Shown: positions 21,568 through 31,481, counted from the stretch's first letter. The stretch is 64,000 nt of DNA from Cellulomonas denverensis (GCF_012396125.1 NZ_JAAXOX010000002.1:310001-374000); one strand, 5' to 3'. A program made the numbers and translations. Notes: generated from the letters alone by a model not told the origin.

Positions 21568-22620
21568 TCAGCTCTCCTTGCTCGGCAGCGCGGCGGTCTC
21601 CTCCACGGTACCGGTGCCTGCGGCAACCTCTGCCTTGCGGTCACGGCTGGTCTTGAGCAGCGACGCGACGGTGGCGACGGTCAGGGTGCCGAGGATGACC
21701 AGCAGCGACAGCCAGGTCGGGATCTCCGGCGCCCACTCGAAGTGGTGGCCGCCGTTGATGAAGCTGAGCTCGTTGGTGTGCATGGCGTGCAGCACCAGCT
21801 TGATCCCGATGAACACCAGGATGAACGCCAGCCCCTGCGACAGGTACACCAGGCGCTCCAGCAGGCCGCCGATCAGGAAGTACAGCTGCCGCAGGCCGAG
21901 CAGGGCGAAGGCGTTCGCGGTGAAGACGATGTACGGCTCCTGGGTCAGGCCGTAGATCGCCGGGATGGAGTCCAGGGCGAAGATCAGGTCGGTGGAGCCG
22001 ATCGCGACCATCACCAGCAGCATCGGGGTGATGAACCGCTTGCCGTCGATCCGGGTGGTCAGCCGGTCGCCGTGGTACTCGTCGACGGTGGGCAGCACCT
22101 TCTTCAGCAGCCGGACGGTCAGGCCGTCCTTGCGGTCGCCGGCATGACTGACCTCGTCCGGCTCGTGCTTCTCCCGGCCCAGGTTGATCCCGGTGTACAC
22201 CAGGTAGGCGCCGAACAGGTAGAACACCCAGGACCACTGCTCGATCGCCGCCGCGCCGAGCAGGATGAACACGGTCCGCAGCACCAGGGCGATCACCACG
22301 CCGACCAGCAGCACCTTCTGCTGGTACTCCCGCGGTACCGCGAACTTGGTCATGATGATCAGGAAGATGAACAGGTTGTCGACCGACAGGCTCTTCTCGG
22401 TGACGTAGCCCGCGAAGTACTCGGTGCCGTGGCCCCAGCCCCAGACCGCGCCGAGCCCGATGCCGAACACGATGGCCAGGCCGATGTACACCGCCGACCA
22501 GATCGCCGACTCGCGGAAGGTCGGCGCGTGCGGGGTCCGCACGTGTGCGTAGAAGTCGAAGACCACCATCCCGATGATGGCGATCCCCGTGACGATCCAG
22601 ACCCATAGGTCGACGGACAT
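21568..22620 (-). CDS. TerC-family membrane protein behind a Mn2+ riboswitch
   Basis: 350 residues, paralogue of the next gene; motifs KSLSVDNLFIFLIIMTKF, AIGSTDLIFALDSIPAIYG and NAFALLGLRQLYFLIGGLL. The cytosolic loop between helices (REKHEPDEVSHAGDRKDG) is longer and more charged than in the paralogue. Probable Mn2+ exporter: the leader is a yybP-ykoY element, which senses Mn2+ and usually controls MntP, TerC or P-type exporters. Start ATG 22620 has GGAGG 7 nt upstream, and that GGAGG is part of the switch hairpin. It is first in a two-gene operon. Confidence 0.94.
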   Translation of the reverse strand: MSVDLWVWIVTGIAIIGMVVFDFYAHVRTPHAPTFRESAIWSAVYIGLAIVFGIGLGAVWGWGHGTEYFAGYVTEKSLSVDNLFIFLIIMTKFAVPREYQQKVLLVGVVIALVLRTVFILLGAAAIEQWSWVFYLFGAYLVYTGINLGREKHEPDEVSHAGDRKDGLTVRLLKKVLPTVDEYHGDRLTTRIDGKRFITPMLLVMVAIGSTDLIFALDSIPAIYGLTQEPYIVFTANAFALLGLRQLYFLIGGLLERLVYLSQGLAFILVFIGIKLVLHAMHTNELSFINGGHHFEWAPEIPTWLSLLVILGTLTVATVASLLKTSRDRKAEVAAGTGTVEETAALPSKES

Positions 22621-22627
22621 GGATGTT

Positions 22628-22661
22628 CCTCCGGTACAGGGGTATGACGACGTACCGGAGG
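22628..22661 (-). promoter_or_regulatory. Shine-Dalgarno-sequestering hairpin of the terC leader
   Basis: On the minus strand CCTCCGGTAC (22661-22652) is perfectly complementary to GTACCGGAGG (22637-22628), a 10-bp stem. The second arm contains the terC Shine-Dalgarno GGAGG. The first arm contains the 3' strand of the aptamer P1 stem, so the two structures exclude each other: ligand-bound P1 frees the ribosome site and the unbound state hides it. Confidence 0.82.
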
Positions 22662-22750
22662 TCTCTCCCTACCCTGACGGGCCGGTGTCCCCGGGCCGGC
22701 AACAGCGGCGGCCGTGATGACGGGGGCACCGTGACGGGATACTCCCCTCC
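22657..22750 (-). ncRNA. yybP-ykoY manganese riboswitch aptamer
   Basis: Minus-strand RNA begins GGAGGGGAGTA and ends GAGAGACCTCC. These are the two conserved ends of the yybP-ykoY class: P1 stem GGAGG/CCTCC, L1 GGGGAGUA and L3 with the GAGACC end. Between them are GC-rich arms (CACGG…CCGTCATCACGG; GCCGGC…GCCGG). It directly precedes a terC gene, a classical target. The fold is inferred by eye; a covariance-model search (Rfam RF00080) would settle it. Confidence 0.85.
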
Positions 22751-22761
22751 ACAGCGGAGTC

Positions 22762-22767
22762 AGCCTA
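22762..22767 (-). promoter_or_regulatory. -10 box of the terC riboswitch transcript
   Basis: Minus strand TAGGCT. A start about 7 nt downstream would place the RNA 5' end around 22755, just upstream of aptamer P1. There is no clear -35. Confidence 0.45.
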
Positions 22768-22805
22768 GGTCATCGGTCCCAGATGCACGACCCACCCGAG
22801 GCGTG

Positions 22806-23255
22806 TCACGCGACACAGAACTCGTTGCCCTCCGGGTCGGCGACCACGACCCAGGCGCCCTCGCGTTCATCGTCGATCTCGTACAGCACGGTGCCGCCGG
22901 CGGCGACCAGGGTGGCGGCGTGCTCCCGGGCGGCGGCCAGCCGGGCCGCGCGGTCGTCCATCGGGATGCCGCGGCTCTCGGAGTAGCGGATGTCCAGGTG
23001 CACCCGGTTCTTGACCGTCTTGCCCTCGGGCACCTTCTGGAAGAACACCCGCGGTCGCCGGCCCTCGGGGTCGACGATGGCGTAGGCCGGGTCGCGGTCG
23101 CCGTCGACCGGGATGCCCCAGGCGTCCATCGCCTCGTCCCAGCTCGCGAACGGCGTGGGCGGCGGCTCCTCGATGTAGTCGAGCGCGGTGATCCAGAACG
23201 CGCCCAGTGCGCGCGGTCCGTGGCAGTCGATCACGATCTGGACGTCGAGGGCCAT
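22806..23255 (-). CDS. VOC-family (glyoxalase-like) protein
   Basis: 149 residues with two beta-alpha-beta-beta-beta repeats of the vicinal-oxygen-chelate fold: MALDVQIVIDCHGPRALGAFW, RPRVFFQKVPEGKTVKNRVHLDI, and the terminal VVVADPEGNEFCV. Such proteins include dioxygenases, glyoxalases and resistance proteins; the substrate is unknown. It starts 16 bp downstream of uvrB and is probably co-transcribed with it. No terminator separates it from the terC promoter. Confidence 0.85.
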   Translation of the reverse strand: MALDVQIVIDCHGPRALGAFWITALDYIEEPPPTPFASWDEAMDAWGIPVDGDRDPAYAIVDPEGRRPRVFFQKVPEGKTVKNRVHLDIRYSESRGIPMDDRAARLAAAREHAATLVAAGGTVLYEIDDEREGAWVVVADPEGNEFCVA

Positions 23256-23271
23256 GGGTCTCTCCCGGTTC

Positions 23272-25374
23272 TCAGGCGGTGGCGGCGGTCATCTGGCGCA
23301 GTTCCTTCTTCAGCCCGGAGATCTCGTCCCGCAGCCGGGCGGCCAGCTCGAACTGCAGCTCGGCGGCGGCGGCGTGCATCTGGTCGGAGAGCTCCTGGAT
23401 CAGGTCGCCGAGCTCGCCCGCGGCGGCACCGGCCAGCTTGGCGCGCTCGGTGGTCGGCGCCTTCGAGCCCAGGCCCGGCACCGGCGCCTTGCCACGCGAG
23501 GACTGGCGACCGGCACCGCCCAGCAGCTCGGCGGTGTCGGCGTCCTCCCGGGCCAGCAGGTCGGTGATGTCCCCGATCCGCTTGCGCAGCGGCTGCGGGT
23601 CGATGCCGTGCTCCCGGTTGTACGCGATCTGGATCTCCCGGCGGCGGTTGGTCTCCTCGATCGCCTTGGCCATGCCCGGGGTGACCTTGTCGGCGTACAT
23701 GTGCACCTGGCCGGAGACGTTCCGGGCCGCGCGGCCGATGGTCTGGATCAGCGAGGTGTCCGAGCGCAGGAAGCCCTCCTTGTCGGCGTCCAGGATCGCG
23801 ACCAGGGACACCTCCGGCAGGTCCAGGCCCTCGCGCAACAGGTTGATGCCGACCAGCACGTCGTACTCGCCCATCCGCAGCTCGCGCAGCAGCTCCACCC
23901 GGCGCAGGGTGTCCACCTCGGAGTGCAGGTAGCGCACCCGGACGCCCTTCTCCAGGAAGTAGTCGGTCAGGTCCTCGGCCATCTTCTTGGTCAGGGTGGT
24001 CACCAGCACCCGCTCGTTCTTCTCCACCCGGGTGCGGATCTCGTCCAGCAGGTCGTCGATCTGACCCTGGGTGGGCTTGACCACCACCTCCGGGTCGACC
24101 AGGCCGGTGGGGCGGATGATCTGCTCGACCACGCCGTCGGACATCGACAGCTCGTAGTTGCCGGGGGTGGCCGACAGGTAGACGGTCTGGCCGATCCGGT
24201 CGACGAACTCCTCCCAGCGCAGCGGCCGGTTGTCGGTGGCCGAGGGCAGCCGGAAGCCGTAGTCGACCAGGTTGCGCTTGCGGGACATGTCGCCCTCGTA
24301 CATCGCGCCGATCTGCGGCACGGTCACGTGCGACTCGTCGATCACCAGGAGGAAGTCCTCCGGGAAGTAGTCCAGCAGGGTGTTCGGCGCCGATCCCGGT
24401 TCGCGGCCGTCGATGTGCCGGGAGTAGTTCTCGATCCCGGAGCAGCTGCCGATCTGGCGCATCATCTCGATGTCGTAGGTGGTGCGCATCCGCAGCCGCT
24501 GAGCCTCCAGCAGCTTGTTCTGCCGCTCCAGCTCGGCCAGCCGTTCCTCCAGCTCCAGCTCGATCCCGGCGATCGCACGCTCCATCCGCTCCGGGCCGGC
24601 GACGTAATGGGTCGCCGGGAACACGTGCACCTGCTGCTCCTCCCGGACCACGTCGCCGGTCAGCGGGTGCAGGGTCTGGATCGCCTCGATCTCGTCGCCG
24701 AAGAACTCGATCCGGATCGCCAGTTCCTCGTACACCGGGATGATCTCGACCGTGTCCCCGCGCACCCGGAACGTGCCACGGGTGAAGGCCATGTCGTTGC
24801 GGCTGTACTGCTGGGCCACGAACTCGCGCAGCAGCTGGTCCCGGTCCAGCACGTCGCCGACGCTGAGCGTGATCATCCGGTCGACGTACTCCTGCGGGGT
24901 GCCCAGGCCGTAGATGCAGGACACCGACGCGACCACCACCACGTCCCGGCGGGTCAGCAGCGAGGAGGTCGCCGAGTGCCGCAGCCGCTCGACCTCGTCG
25001 TTGATCGACGAGTCCTTCTCGATGTAGGTGTCCGTCTGCGCGATGTACGCCTCGGGCTGGTAGTAGTCGTAGTACGAGACGAAGTACTCGACCGCGTTGT
25101 TCGGCAGCAGCTCGCGGAACTCGTTGGCCAGCTGGGCGGCCAGGGTCTTGTTCGGCGCCATCACCAGGGTGGGCCGCTGCAGCTTCTCGATCAGCCAGGC
25201 GGTGGTGGCGGACTTGCCGGTACCGGTCGCGCCGAGCAGGACGACGTCCTTCTCCCCCGCGGTGATCCGCTCCGCCAGCTCGGCGATCGCCGTCGGCTGG
25301 TCACCCGACGGCTGGTACTCGGACACCACCTCGAACGGGGCGACGGTGCGCTGAAGGTCGGTGACAGGACGCAT
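23272..25374 (-). CDS. uvrB: Excinuclease ABC subunit B
   Basis: Damage-verifying helicase-like ATPase of nucleotide excision repair; 700 residues. Walker A GATGTGKS at 48-55, the UvrB beta-hairpin [18 protein letters not shown] (about 101-118), DEAD-box-like [10 protein letters not shown], motif [11 protein letters not shown], and the C-terminal UVR motif ([20 protein letters not shown]) that pairs with UvrC. ATG 25374 has TACGGT 6 nt upstream and no Shine-Dalgarno. The codons before the conserved [14 protein letters not shown] block are the normal short N-terminus. I see no LexA box here, unlike uvrA. Confidence 0.97.
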   Translation of the reverse strand: MRPVTDLQRTVAPFEVVSEYQPSGDQPTAIAELAERITAGEKDVVLLGATGTGKSATTAWLIEKLQRPTLVMAPNKTLAAQLANEFRELLPNNAVEYFVSYYDYYQPEAYIAQTDTYIEKDSSINDEVERLRHSATSSLLTRRDVVVVASVSCIYGLGTPQEYVDRMITLSVGDVLDRDQLLREFVAQQYSRNDMAFTRGTFRVRGDTVEIIPVYEELAIRIEFFGDEIEAIQTLHPLTGDVVREEQQVHVFPATHYVAGPERMERAIAGIELELEERLAELERQNKLLEAQRLRMRTTYDIEMMRQIGSCSGIENYSRHIDGREPGSAPNTLLDYFPEDFLLVIDESHVTVPQIGAMYEGDMSRKRNLVDYGFRLPSATDNRPLRWEEFVDRIGQTVYLSATPGNYELSMSDGVVEQIIRPTGLVDPEVVVKPTQGQIDDLLDEIRTRVEKNERVLVTTLTKKMAEDLTDYFLEKGVRVRYLHSEVDTLRRVELLRELRMGEYDVLVGINLLREGLDLPEVSLVAILDADKEGFLRSDTSLIQTIGRAARNVSGQVHMYADKVTPGMAKAIEETNRRREIQIAYNREHGIDPQPLRKRIGDITDLLAREDADTAELLGGAGRQSSRGKAPVPGLGSKAPTTERAKLAGAAAGELGDLIQELSDQMHAAAAELQFELAARLRDEISGLKKELRQMTAATA

Positions 25375-25380
25375 GGGTCA

Positions 25381-25386
25381 ACCGTA
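25381..25386 (-). promoter_or_regulatory. Leaderless -10 box of uvrB
   Basis: Minus strand TACGGT, 6 nt, then ATG at 25374. No Shine-Dalgarno. Confidence 0.55.
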
Positions 25387-25411
25387 CGTCCGGGGTCTGA
25401 CACGCGACGGG

Positions 25412-26140
25412 TCAGGACTCTGTGCCCGCGGCGAACACCAGGTCCTCCCGGTGCCGCAGCGCCGCGGCCAGCACCGCCGTGATCCCCCGTGCCGACCGTG
25501 CCGCGTCCAGCGCCGGGGCACCGCCGGCCACCTGCTCCGGCAGCCGCGGCACGTGCACGAATCCGCCGCGCGCCCCCGGCATCCGGGTCAGCTGGTCCGC
25601 CAGGGCGTAGGCGATCGCGTTGCAGACGAAGGTGCCGGCGGTGTTCGACACCTCGGCGGGCACCCCGGCCTCGCGCGCCGCCAGCAGCGCCGCCTTGACC
25701 GGCAGCGAGGAGAAGTGCGCCGCCGGTCCGCCCGCGACCACCGGGACGTCGACCGGCTGCTCGCCGTCCTCGTCCGGGATCCGGGCGTCCTGCACGTTGA
25801 TCGCGACCCGCTCCACCGAGACCCGGCCCCGGCCACCGGCCTCGCCGACGCAGATCACCAGGTCCGGGTGGTGCTCGGCCAGCAGCTCGGCCAGGCGCTG
25901 CGGGGCGCGGGCGAAGGAGACCGGCAGGCGGCGGACGATCAGGGTGGCGGCGTCCGGGGTGGCGTCTCGGCCGGCGTCGGGGGTGGGGGCCGGGGTTGCG
26001 TCCGGGGTGGCGGTCGCGGCCGGGTCCTGGGCGTCCACCGGGCCGGGCCAGGCCGCGGCGACCTCGCGCACCGCGGCCCAGGAGGCGTTCACCGGCTGGC
26101 CGTCGAAGGGCTCGAAGCCGGTCAGCAGCACGGTGGTCAC
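25412..26140 (-). CDS. pcp: Pyroglutamyl-peptidase I with a low-complexity insertion
   Basis: C15 cysteine peptidase that removes N-terminal pyroglutamate. The catalytic triad is visible: Glu in SVERVAINVQDARIPD, Cys in NTAGTFVCNAIAY and His in GGFVHVPRLPEQ. GTG 26140 is chosen: it opens VTTVLLTGFEPFDG, has GAGGAGG upstream and overlaps the coaE stop as GTGA. The 242 residues exceed the usual 205-215 because of a Thr/Pro/Asp/Ala-rich insertion (TPDATPAPTPDAGRD region, about residues 36-60) ahead of IVRRLPVSF. Probably in the hisF-coaE-pcp run. Confidence 0.9.
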   Translation of the reverse strand: MTTVLLTGFEPFDGQPVNASWAAVREVAAAWPGPVDAQDPAATATPDATPAPTPDAGRDATPDAATLIVRRLPVSFARAPQRLAELLAEHHPDLVICVGEAGGRGRVSVERVAINVQDARIPDEDGEQPVDVPVVAGGPAAHFSSLPVKAALLAAREAGVPAEVSNTAGTFVCNAIAYALADQLTRMPGARGGFVHVPRLPEQVAGGAPALDAARSARGITAVLAAALRHREDLVFAAGTES

Positions 26141-26775
26141 CGGCGCTCCTCCTCGGCGGCGTTCCGCTCGGCGGCGCGCTCGGCGGCGATCCGGGCCCAC
26201 AGCTCGTCCACCTGGGCCCGCAGCCGGTCCGGGCTGCCGTTGCCGTCCAGCAGTACGTCCGCGGCGGCGGCCCGCACGTCGTCGCCGACCTGGGCGGCGA
26301 TCCGGGCCCGGGCGTCCGGCTCGGACAGTCCCCGGCCCTCGACCAGCCGCCGGACCCGCAGCTCCACGTCGGCCTGGACCGCCACGATCAGGTGGAAGGA
26401 GGCGTCCCGGCCGGACTCGGCGAGCAGCGGGATGTCGTGCAGCACCACGGCGTCCGGGTCGGCGGTGGCCGCGGCGGCCTCCCGCTCGGCGGCCAGCCGG
26501 TGCACGATCGGGTGCACGATCCGGTTCAGGGTGGCCCGCGCGTCGTCGTCGCCGAACACGATCCGGCCCAGCGCGGGCCGGTCCAGCGCGCCGTCGGCGT
26601 CCAGCACCTCCGGCCCGAAGGCCGCGACCACCTGGTCCAGCCCGGCCGATCCGGGGGCGACCGCCTCCCGGGACAGCAGGTCGTAGTCGATCACCACCGC
26701 GCCGAGCTCGGCGAAGCGGGCCGCGGCGACCGACTTGCCTGCCGCGATACCCCCGGTCAGTCCGATGCGCTGCAT
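26137..26775 (-). CDS. coaE: Dephospho-CoA kinase
   Basis: Last enzyme of coenzyme A synthesis, which phosphorylates the 3'-hydroxyl of dephospho-CoA. 212 residues. P-loop GGIAAGKS at 8-15, ELGAVVIDYDLLSREAV (substrate Asp), IVHPIVHRLAAERE and VLHDIPLLAESGRD, all typical. The C-terminus is an Arg/Glu-rich helix (AERAAERNAAEEERR). Close to hisF (14 bp) upstream and overlapping pcp, so it probably belongs to one mRNA. Confidence 0.95.
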   Translation of the reverse strand: MQRIGLTGGIAAGKSVAAARFAELGAVVIDYDLLSREAVAPGSAGLDQVVAAFGPEVLDADGALDRPALGRIVFGDDDARATLNRIVHPIVHRLAAEREAAAATADPDAVVLHDIPLLAESGRDASFHLIVAVQADVELRVRRLVEGRGLSEPDARARIAAQVGDDVRAAAADVLLDGNGSPDRLRAQVDELWARIAAERAAERNAAEEERR

Positions 26776-26789
26776 CCGACCATCGTGCC

Positions 26790-27563
26790 TCAGCGGACGG
26801 CGAACCCGCGCGCGCGCAGGTGATCCTTCACCTGGGCGATGCTCAGGGTGCCGAAGTGGAAGACGCTCGCGGCGAGCACGGCATCCGCCCCGGCCTCGGC
26901 AGCCTGGGCGAAGTGCTCCACCGTGCCGGCGCCGCCGGAGGCGATCAGCGGGATCCGCACCTCGCGGCGCACCGCCCGGAGCATCTCCAGGTCGAAGCCG
27001 TCGGTGGTGCCGTCGGCGTCCATCGAGTTGAGCAGGATCTCCCCCGCCCCGAGCTCCGCGGCCCGGGCCGCCCAGGCGACCGCGTCGATGCCGGTGCCGC
27101 GGCGTCCACCGTGGGTGGTGACCTCAAAGCCGGAGTCGGTCGGGGTGTCGCCCTCGCGCACCCGCCGGGCGTCCACCGACAGCACCAGGACCTGGGAGCC
27201 GAACCGCTCGGCGATCTCGGCGATCAGCTCCGGGCGGGCGATCGCCGCGGTGTTCACCCCGACCTTGTCCGCCCCGGCGCGCAGCAGCTTGTCCACGTCC
27301 TCGGGCGAGCGCACGCCACCGCCGACGGTCAGCGGGACGAAGACCTGTTCCGCGGTCCGGCGCACCACCTCGTAGGTGGTCTCCCGGTCGGAGGAGGAGG
27401 CGGACACGTCCAGGAAGGTCACCTCGTCCGCGCCACCGGCGTCGTAGCGGGCGGCCAACTCCACCGGGTCGCCGGCGTCGCGCAGGTTCTCGAAGTTGAC
27501 GCCCTTGACCACGCGGCCGGCATCGACGTCCAGGCAGGGGATCACACGCAGGGCGACGGACAC
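26790..27563 (-). CDS. hisF: Imidazole glycerol phosphate synthase cyclase subunit
   Basis: TIM-barrel cyclase of histidine biosynthesis that, with HisH, forms imidazole glycerol phosphate and AICAR. 257 residues; catalytic Asp in [18 protein letters not shown] and in VLSVDARRV; phosphate loops [11 protein letters not shown] and [11 protein letters not shown]. The GTG at 27563 (V-S-V-A-L-R) matches usual starts and has AAGGAG 10 nt upstream; the GTG at 27572 would overlap the FKBP stop as GTGA. No other his genes are in the window, so this is an isolated his gene. Confidence 0.93.
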   Translation of the reverse strand: MSVALRVIPCLDVDAGRVVKGVNFENLRDAGDPVELAARYDAGGADEVTFLDVSASSSDRETTYEVVRRTAEQVFVPLTVGGGVRSPEDVDKLLRAGADKVGVNTAAIARPELIAEIAERFGSQVLVLSVDARRVREGDTPTDSGFEVTTHGGRRGTGIDAVAWAARAAELGAGEILLNSMDADGTTDGFDLEMLRAVRREVRIPLIASGGAGTVEHFAQAAEAGADAVLAASVFHFGTLSIAQVKDHLRARGFAVR

Positions 27564-27568
27564 GCCGC

Positions 27569-28459
27569 TCACTCTCCTTCGGTGGCGCCGTCGGTCGGCG
27601 TCGCGGCCGGACTGCGGGTGGCGAGCAGGTCGATCACGAAGACCACGGTCTGCCCGGCGAACTCCTCGGACTGGGTGACGCCGAGCGCGTAGGACGGCGG
27701 GACCACCACCATCACCTGCGAGCCCACCGACTGTTCCAGCAGGGCCTCGGACCAGGCGGGCACATCGGAGAGGGTGAAGGTCTGCGGGCTGCCGGAGGTC
27801 CAGGTGGAGTCGACCTCCTGGCCGTCCGCCCAGATGAAGCCGGAGTACTGCACCGTGATCACGTCGTTCTCCGCGACCTGGCGGCCGTTGCCCCGGATCA
27901 GCGGCTGCACGGTGAGGTCGCCGGGCGGCTCGGTGCCGGTGGCGGTGATGGTGGGTGCGCCGTCCTCGCCGAGGGTGACCGTAGGCATGCCCTCGCGCGG
28001 GGCGACCGCCTCCCCGGAGGCCCGGGTGGGCAGCACGTCCAGCACGGTCACGGTCGGGTACGAGGACGCGGCGTTGCTGGCGGCCGGGGCGATCTGCACC
28101 AGCCGGGCGCCGACCTTCTGGCCGCTGAGCGTGGCGTACAGGTCCTTGCCCAGGTCCTCCTCGGTCAGCATCCGCGGGGTGGGGCTGGAGGTGTACGACT
28201 CCTTGACCAGGCTGGCGTCCTTCGCGTTCTCCAGCCAGAAGTCCAGCAGCACTGGCCGGCCGTCGACCAACTCCGGCCCGGTGCCTTCCCAGACCGTCTC
28301 CCGGGTGGTCTCGGACACCTGCAGCGGGGTGCGGTAGGTGATGGTCGGCGTGCCACCGACGTCACCGGTCACCACCACCTCGGGGTCCTCGGGCGTGTTG
28401 TCGCCGCATCCGGCGAGCAGCAGCACCGCGGCGGCGCACAGGGCCACGATCCGGCGCAC
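27569..28459 (-). CDS. FKBP-type peptidyl-prolyl isomerase lipoprotein
   Basis: 296 residues with signal peptide and lipobox ([15 protein letters not shown], Cys18), so a lipid-anchored extracytoplasmic folding catalyst. It has two FKBP-like halves: a degenerate first domain ([16 protein letters not shown] region) and a better-conserved second ([20 protein letters not shown], about 200-219; [10 protein letters not shown] near 275). Homologues lie next to pafA in many actinobacteria. GTG 28459 has AAGGAA upstream. The usual next genes pafB and pafC are absent; hisF follows. Confidence 0.9.
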   Translation of the reverse strand: MRRIVALCAAAVLLLAGCGDNTPEDPEVVVTGDVGGTPTITYRTPLQVSETTRETVWEGTGPELVDGRPVLLDFWLENAKDASLVKESYTSSPTPRMLTEEDLGKDLYATLSGQKVGARLVQIAPAASNAASSYPTVTVLDVLPTRASGEAVAPREGMPTVTLGEDGAPTITATGTEPPGDLTVQPLIRGNGRQVAENDVITVQYSGFIWADGQEVDSTWTSGSPQTFTLSDVPAWSEALLEQSVGSQVMVVVPPSYALGVTQSEEFAGQTVVFVIDLLATRSPAATPTDGATEGE

Positions 28460-28550
28460 GTCGTTCCTTCCGTTCCAGCTGATACGACCGGCCCACTCTA
28501 CGGGTCCGGGGTGTGCACTCCGTGGGCCGGGTGTGTCCGGACCGCGTGCG

Positions 28551-29912
28551 TCACATCGACTCGATCAGCCGTTCCACCCGCTCGTCCGTGCTACGGAACG
28601 GGTCCTTGCACAGCACGGTGCGCTGCGCCTGGTCGTTCAGCTTCAGGTGCACCCAGTCGACGGTGTAGTCCCGGTGCGCCTCCTGCGCGGCCTGGACGAA
28701 CTCGCCGCGCAGCTTGGCCCGGGTGGTCTGCGGCGGGGTGGACATCGCCTCGAACACCTCGACGTCGGTGGTGACCCGCTCGACCAGGCCGCGCTGGGCG
28801 AGCAGGTTGTACAGCCCTTCGGTCCGGGAGATGTCGTGGTAGGCCAGGTCCATCCGCTGCACCCGGACGTCGGCCAGGTCCAGGTCGTGCTTGGCCCGGT
28901 AGCGCTCGATCAGGCGGTACTTGATCACCCAGTCCAGCTCCCGGTCCACCAGCGACAGGTCGCCGGTCCGCAGCGCCCGCAGCCCGCGCTCCCACAGGTC
29001 GAGCACCCGCGCGATCTCCGGGGTGGAGCCGCCCTCGGTGGCCAGGTAGTCGGTCACCCGGCCGAGGTACTCCTCCTGCAGGTCGATCGCGGTGACCGTC
29101 CGGCCGTTGGCCAGGGTGACCGGGCGCAGGCCGGTCAGATCGTGGCTGATCTCCCGGATCGCCCGGATCGGGTTCTCCAGGGTCAGGTCGCGCATCGGTA
29201 GCCCGGCCTCGATCAGCCGCAGCACCAGGTCGGTGGCGCCGACCTTGAGCATGGTGGTGGTCTCGGACATCGAGGAGTCGCCGACGATCACGTGCAGCCG
29301 CCGGAAGTGCTCGGCGTCCGCGTGCGGCTCGTCGCGGGTGTTGATGATCGGCCGGGACCGGGTGGTGGCCGAGGACACCGACTCCCAGATGTGGTCGGCG
29401 CGCTGGCTGAAGCAGAAGGTGGCCCCGCGCGGGGTGGTCAGCACCTTGCCCGCGCCGGTCAGGATCTGCCGGGTGATCAGGAACGGCACCAGCACGTCCG
29501 AGGTGCGGGCGAAGTCGCCCTGGCGGCGGACCAGGTAGTTCTCGTGGCAGCCGTAGGAGTTGCCCGCCGAGTCGGTGTTGTTCTTGAACAGGTGGATCCG
29601 GCCGGGCAGGCCCTCGTGCTCCAGCCGCTGCTGGGCGTCGGCGACCAGTCCCTCCAGGATCCGCTCCCCGGCCCGGTCGTGCGTGACCAGCTGGCGCCAG
29701 TCGTCGCACTCGGCGGTGGCGTACTCCGGGTGCGAGCCGACGTCCAGGTACAGCCGCGACCCGTTGCGCAGGAAGACGTTGGAGGAGCGCCCCCAGGCCA
29801 CCACCTTGCGGAACAGGTACCGCGCGACCTCGTCGGCGGACAGCCCCCGGCCCTCGTCGGCGGCGCAGGTGACGCCGTACTCGGTCTCCAGGCCGAAGAT
29901 CCTGCGCTCCAC
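28551..29912 (-). CDS. pafA: Pup--protein ligase
   Basis: Carboxylate-amine ligase that joins the C-terminal Glu of Pup to substrate lysines using ATP, marking proteins for the proteasome. 453 residues, normal length. Glutamine-synthetase-like core: [12 protein letters not shown] (Glu9), [58 protein letters not shown], and the C-terminal [21 protein letters not shown] start; a single base separates it from the prcA stop. Its Pup ends in Gln here, so Dop must deamidate Pup before PafA can act. Confidence 0.97.
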   Translation of the reverse strand: MERRIFGLETEYGVTCAADEGRGLSADEVARYLFRKVVAWGRSSNVFLRNGSRLYLDVGSHPEYATAECDDWRQLVTHDRAGERILEGLVADAQQRLEHEGLPGRIHLFKNNTDSAGNSYGCHENYLVRRQGDFARTSDVLVPFLITRQILTGAGKVLTTPRGATFCFSQRADHIWESVSSATTRSRPIINTRDEPHADAEHFRRLHVIVGDSSMSETTTMLKVGATDLVLRLIEAGLPMRDLTLENPIRAIREISHDLTGLRPVTLANGRTVTAIDLQEEYLGRVTDYLATEGGSTPEIARVLDLWERGLRALRTGDLSLVDRELDWVIKYRLIERYRAKHDLDLADVRVQRMDLAYHDISRTEGLYNLLAQRGLVERVTTDVEVFEAMSTPPQTTRAKLRGEFVQAAQEAHRDYTVDWVHLKLNDQAQRTVLCKDPFRSTDERVERLIESM

Positions 29913-29913
29913 G

Positions 29914-30633
29914 TCAGTCCTCCTCGGCGGCGACGGCGAGCAGCTCGTCCAGCACCGGTCCGGCCAGCCGGCGGAACGCGCGGCGGGGGCGGGTGCGGTC
30001 CAGTACGGCGACCTCGAGCTGGGCGGCCGGGATCACCCGGCGGTCGTCCTCGTCGGCGCCCTCCGGCGGGGCACCGAGCACCCGGACCGCCAGCCCGAGC
30101 ACGGCGGCCAGCGGCATCCCCGGGGTCCAGCGCCCGGCGATCTCCTCCCGCAGCCGGTCGGACTGCCCGCCCATCACCACGAAGCCCTGCTCATCGGTGA
30201 CCGAGCCGTCGTAGGACAGCCGGTAGATCTGGTCGGCGGCGGGGGCGTCACCGACCTCGGCCACCACCAGCTCCACCTCCAGCGGCTTGGACTCGGTGGT
30301 GAACACCGTGCCGAGGGTCTGGGCGTAGGCGTTCGCCAGCCCGCGGGCGGTCACGTCCCGCCGGTCGTAGGAGTAGCCGCGCAGGTCGGCGTAGCGCACC
30401 CCGGCCACCCGCAGGTTCTCGAACTCGTTGTACTTGCCGACCGCGGCGAAGGCGATCCGGTCGTAGATCTCGGAGACCTTGTGCAGCGCCCGGGACGGGT
30501 TCTCGGTGGCGAAGGCGATGCCGTCGTCGTAGGCCAGCACTACCACCGACCGGCCACGGGCGATGCCCTTGCGCGCGTAGTCCGCCCGGTCCTTCATCAG
30601 CTGCTCGGGCGAGACGTAGAACGGCATGCTCAT
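29914..30633 (-). CDS. prcA: Proteasome alpha subunit
   Basis: Alpha-ring subunit of the 20S proteasome, which forms the gated entry and docks the Mpa/ARC ATPase. 239 residues; the N-terminus [20 protein letters not shown] is the gate region and [19 protein letters not shown] opens the NTN fold. No catalytic Thr, as expected for alpha. The C-terminus is acidic (AVAAEED). ATGA overlap with prcB upstream gives equal translation of the two rings. Confidence 0.96.
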   Translation of the reverse strand: MSMPFYVSPEQLMKDRADYARKGIARGRSVVVLAYDDGIAFATENPSRALHKVSEIYDRIAFAAVGKYNEFENLRVAGVRYADLRGYSYDRRDVTARGLANAYAQTLGTVFTTESKPLEVELVVAEVGDAPAADQIYRLSYDGSVTDEQGFVVMGGQSDRLREEIAGRWTPGMPLAAVLGLAVRVLGAPPEGADEDDRRVIPAAQLEVAVLDRTRPRRAFRRLAGPVLDELLAVAAEED

Positions 30634-31475
30634 GACTGCGCACCCTTCCGGTGGTCGGCGTGCTGCTCCCGGCGGGCGCCGAGCACCTCCGCCACGGTCC
30701 GGCCCAGGTCGTCGTCGGCGACCCGCAGGTAACCGGCCGCGGTGACGGTGGCCACCACCGGCCAGATCGCGCGCGACTCGTCCGGGCCGCCGGTGGCCGA
30801 GTCGTCGTCGGCGGCGTCGACCAGCGCCTCCACCGCCACCCGGACCGCCTGCCCGGAGTCCAGCCCGGGCCGCCAGAGCTTCTTCAGCGACCCGCGGGCG
30901 AACACCGAACCGGAGCCGACCGAGTGGTGCTGGTGCTCCTCGTACCGGCCGCCGGTGACGTCGTAGCTGAAGATCCGGCCGAGGCCGCGGTCGGTGTCGT
31001 AGCCGGCGAACAGCGGGATCACCGCCAGGCCCTGCATCGCCAGGCCGAGGTTGCCGCGGATCATCGTGCTCAGCCGGTTCGCCTTGCCGTCCAGCGACAG
31101 CAGCGAGCCCTCGATCTTCTCGTAGTGCTCGAGCTCGAGCTGGAACAGCCGGACCAGCTCGACCGCCAGCCCGGCGGTGCCGGCGATCCCCACCGCGGAG
31201 AACTCGTCCGCCGGGAACACCTTCTCGATCTCCCGGGACGCGATCTGCGAGCCCATGGTGGCGCGGCGGTCACCGGCCATCACCACCCCGCCGTCGAAGG
31301 TCAGCGCGACGATGGTGGTGCCGTGCGGCGTGGCGGGCACCTCACCCACCGGCAACGGCATGCGGTGGCCGGGCAGCAGCTCCGGGGCGTACCCGCTGAG
31401 GAACTCGGTGAAGGAGGAGGTACCGGGGGTGGTGAAGGCGGCGGGCAGTCGGCCCGGGACGTCGGCTGCGGTCAT
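30630..31475 (-). CDS. prcB: Proteasome beta subunit (precursor)
   Basis: Catalytic subunit of the 20S proteasome, 281 residues. A 52-residue propeptide ends in HG; cleavage exposes Thr53 of [21 protein letters not shown] as nucleophile. The Asp in FDGG, Lys/Arg of GDRRAT and [13 protein letters not shown] are conserved. The C-terminal tail is basic and His-rich ([13 protein letters not shown]). Second gene of the pup-prcB-prcA-pafA operon, 6 bp after pup. Confidence 0.96.
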   Translation of the reverse strand: MTAADVPGRLPAAFTTPGTSSFTEFLSGYAPELLPGHRMPLPVGEVPATPHGTTIVALTFDGGVVMAGDRRATMGSQIASREIEKVFPADEFSAVGIAGTAGLAVELVRLFQLELEHYEKIEGSLLSLDGKANRLSTMIRGNLGLAMQGLAVIPLFAGYDTDRGLGRIFSYDVTGGRYEEHQHHSVGSGSVFARGSLKKLWRPGLDSGQAVRVAVEALVDAADDDSATGGPDESRAIWPVVATVTAAGYLRVADDDLGRTVAEVLGARREQHADHRKGAQS

Positions 31476-31481
31476 CGGCGC

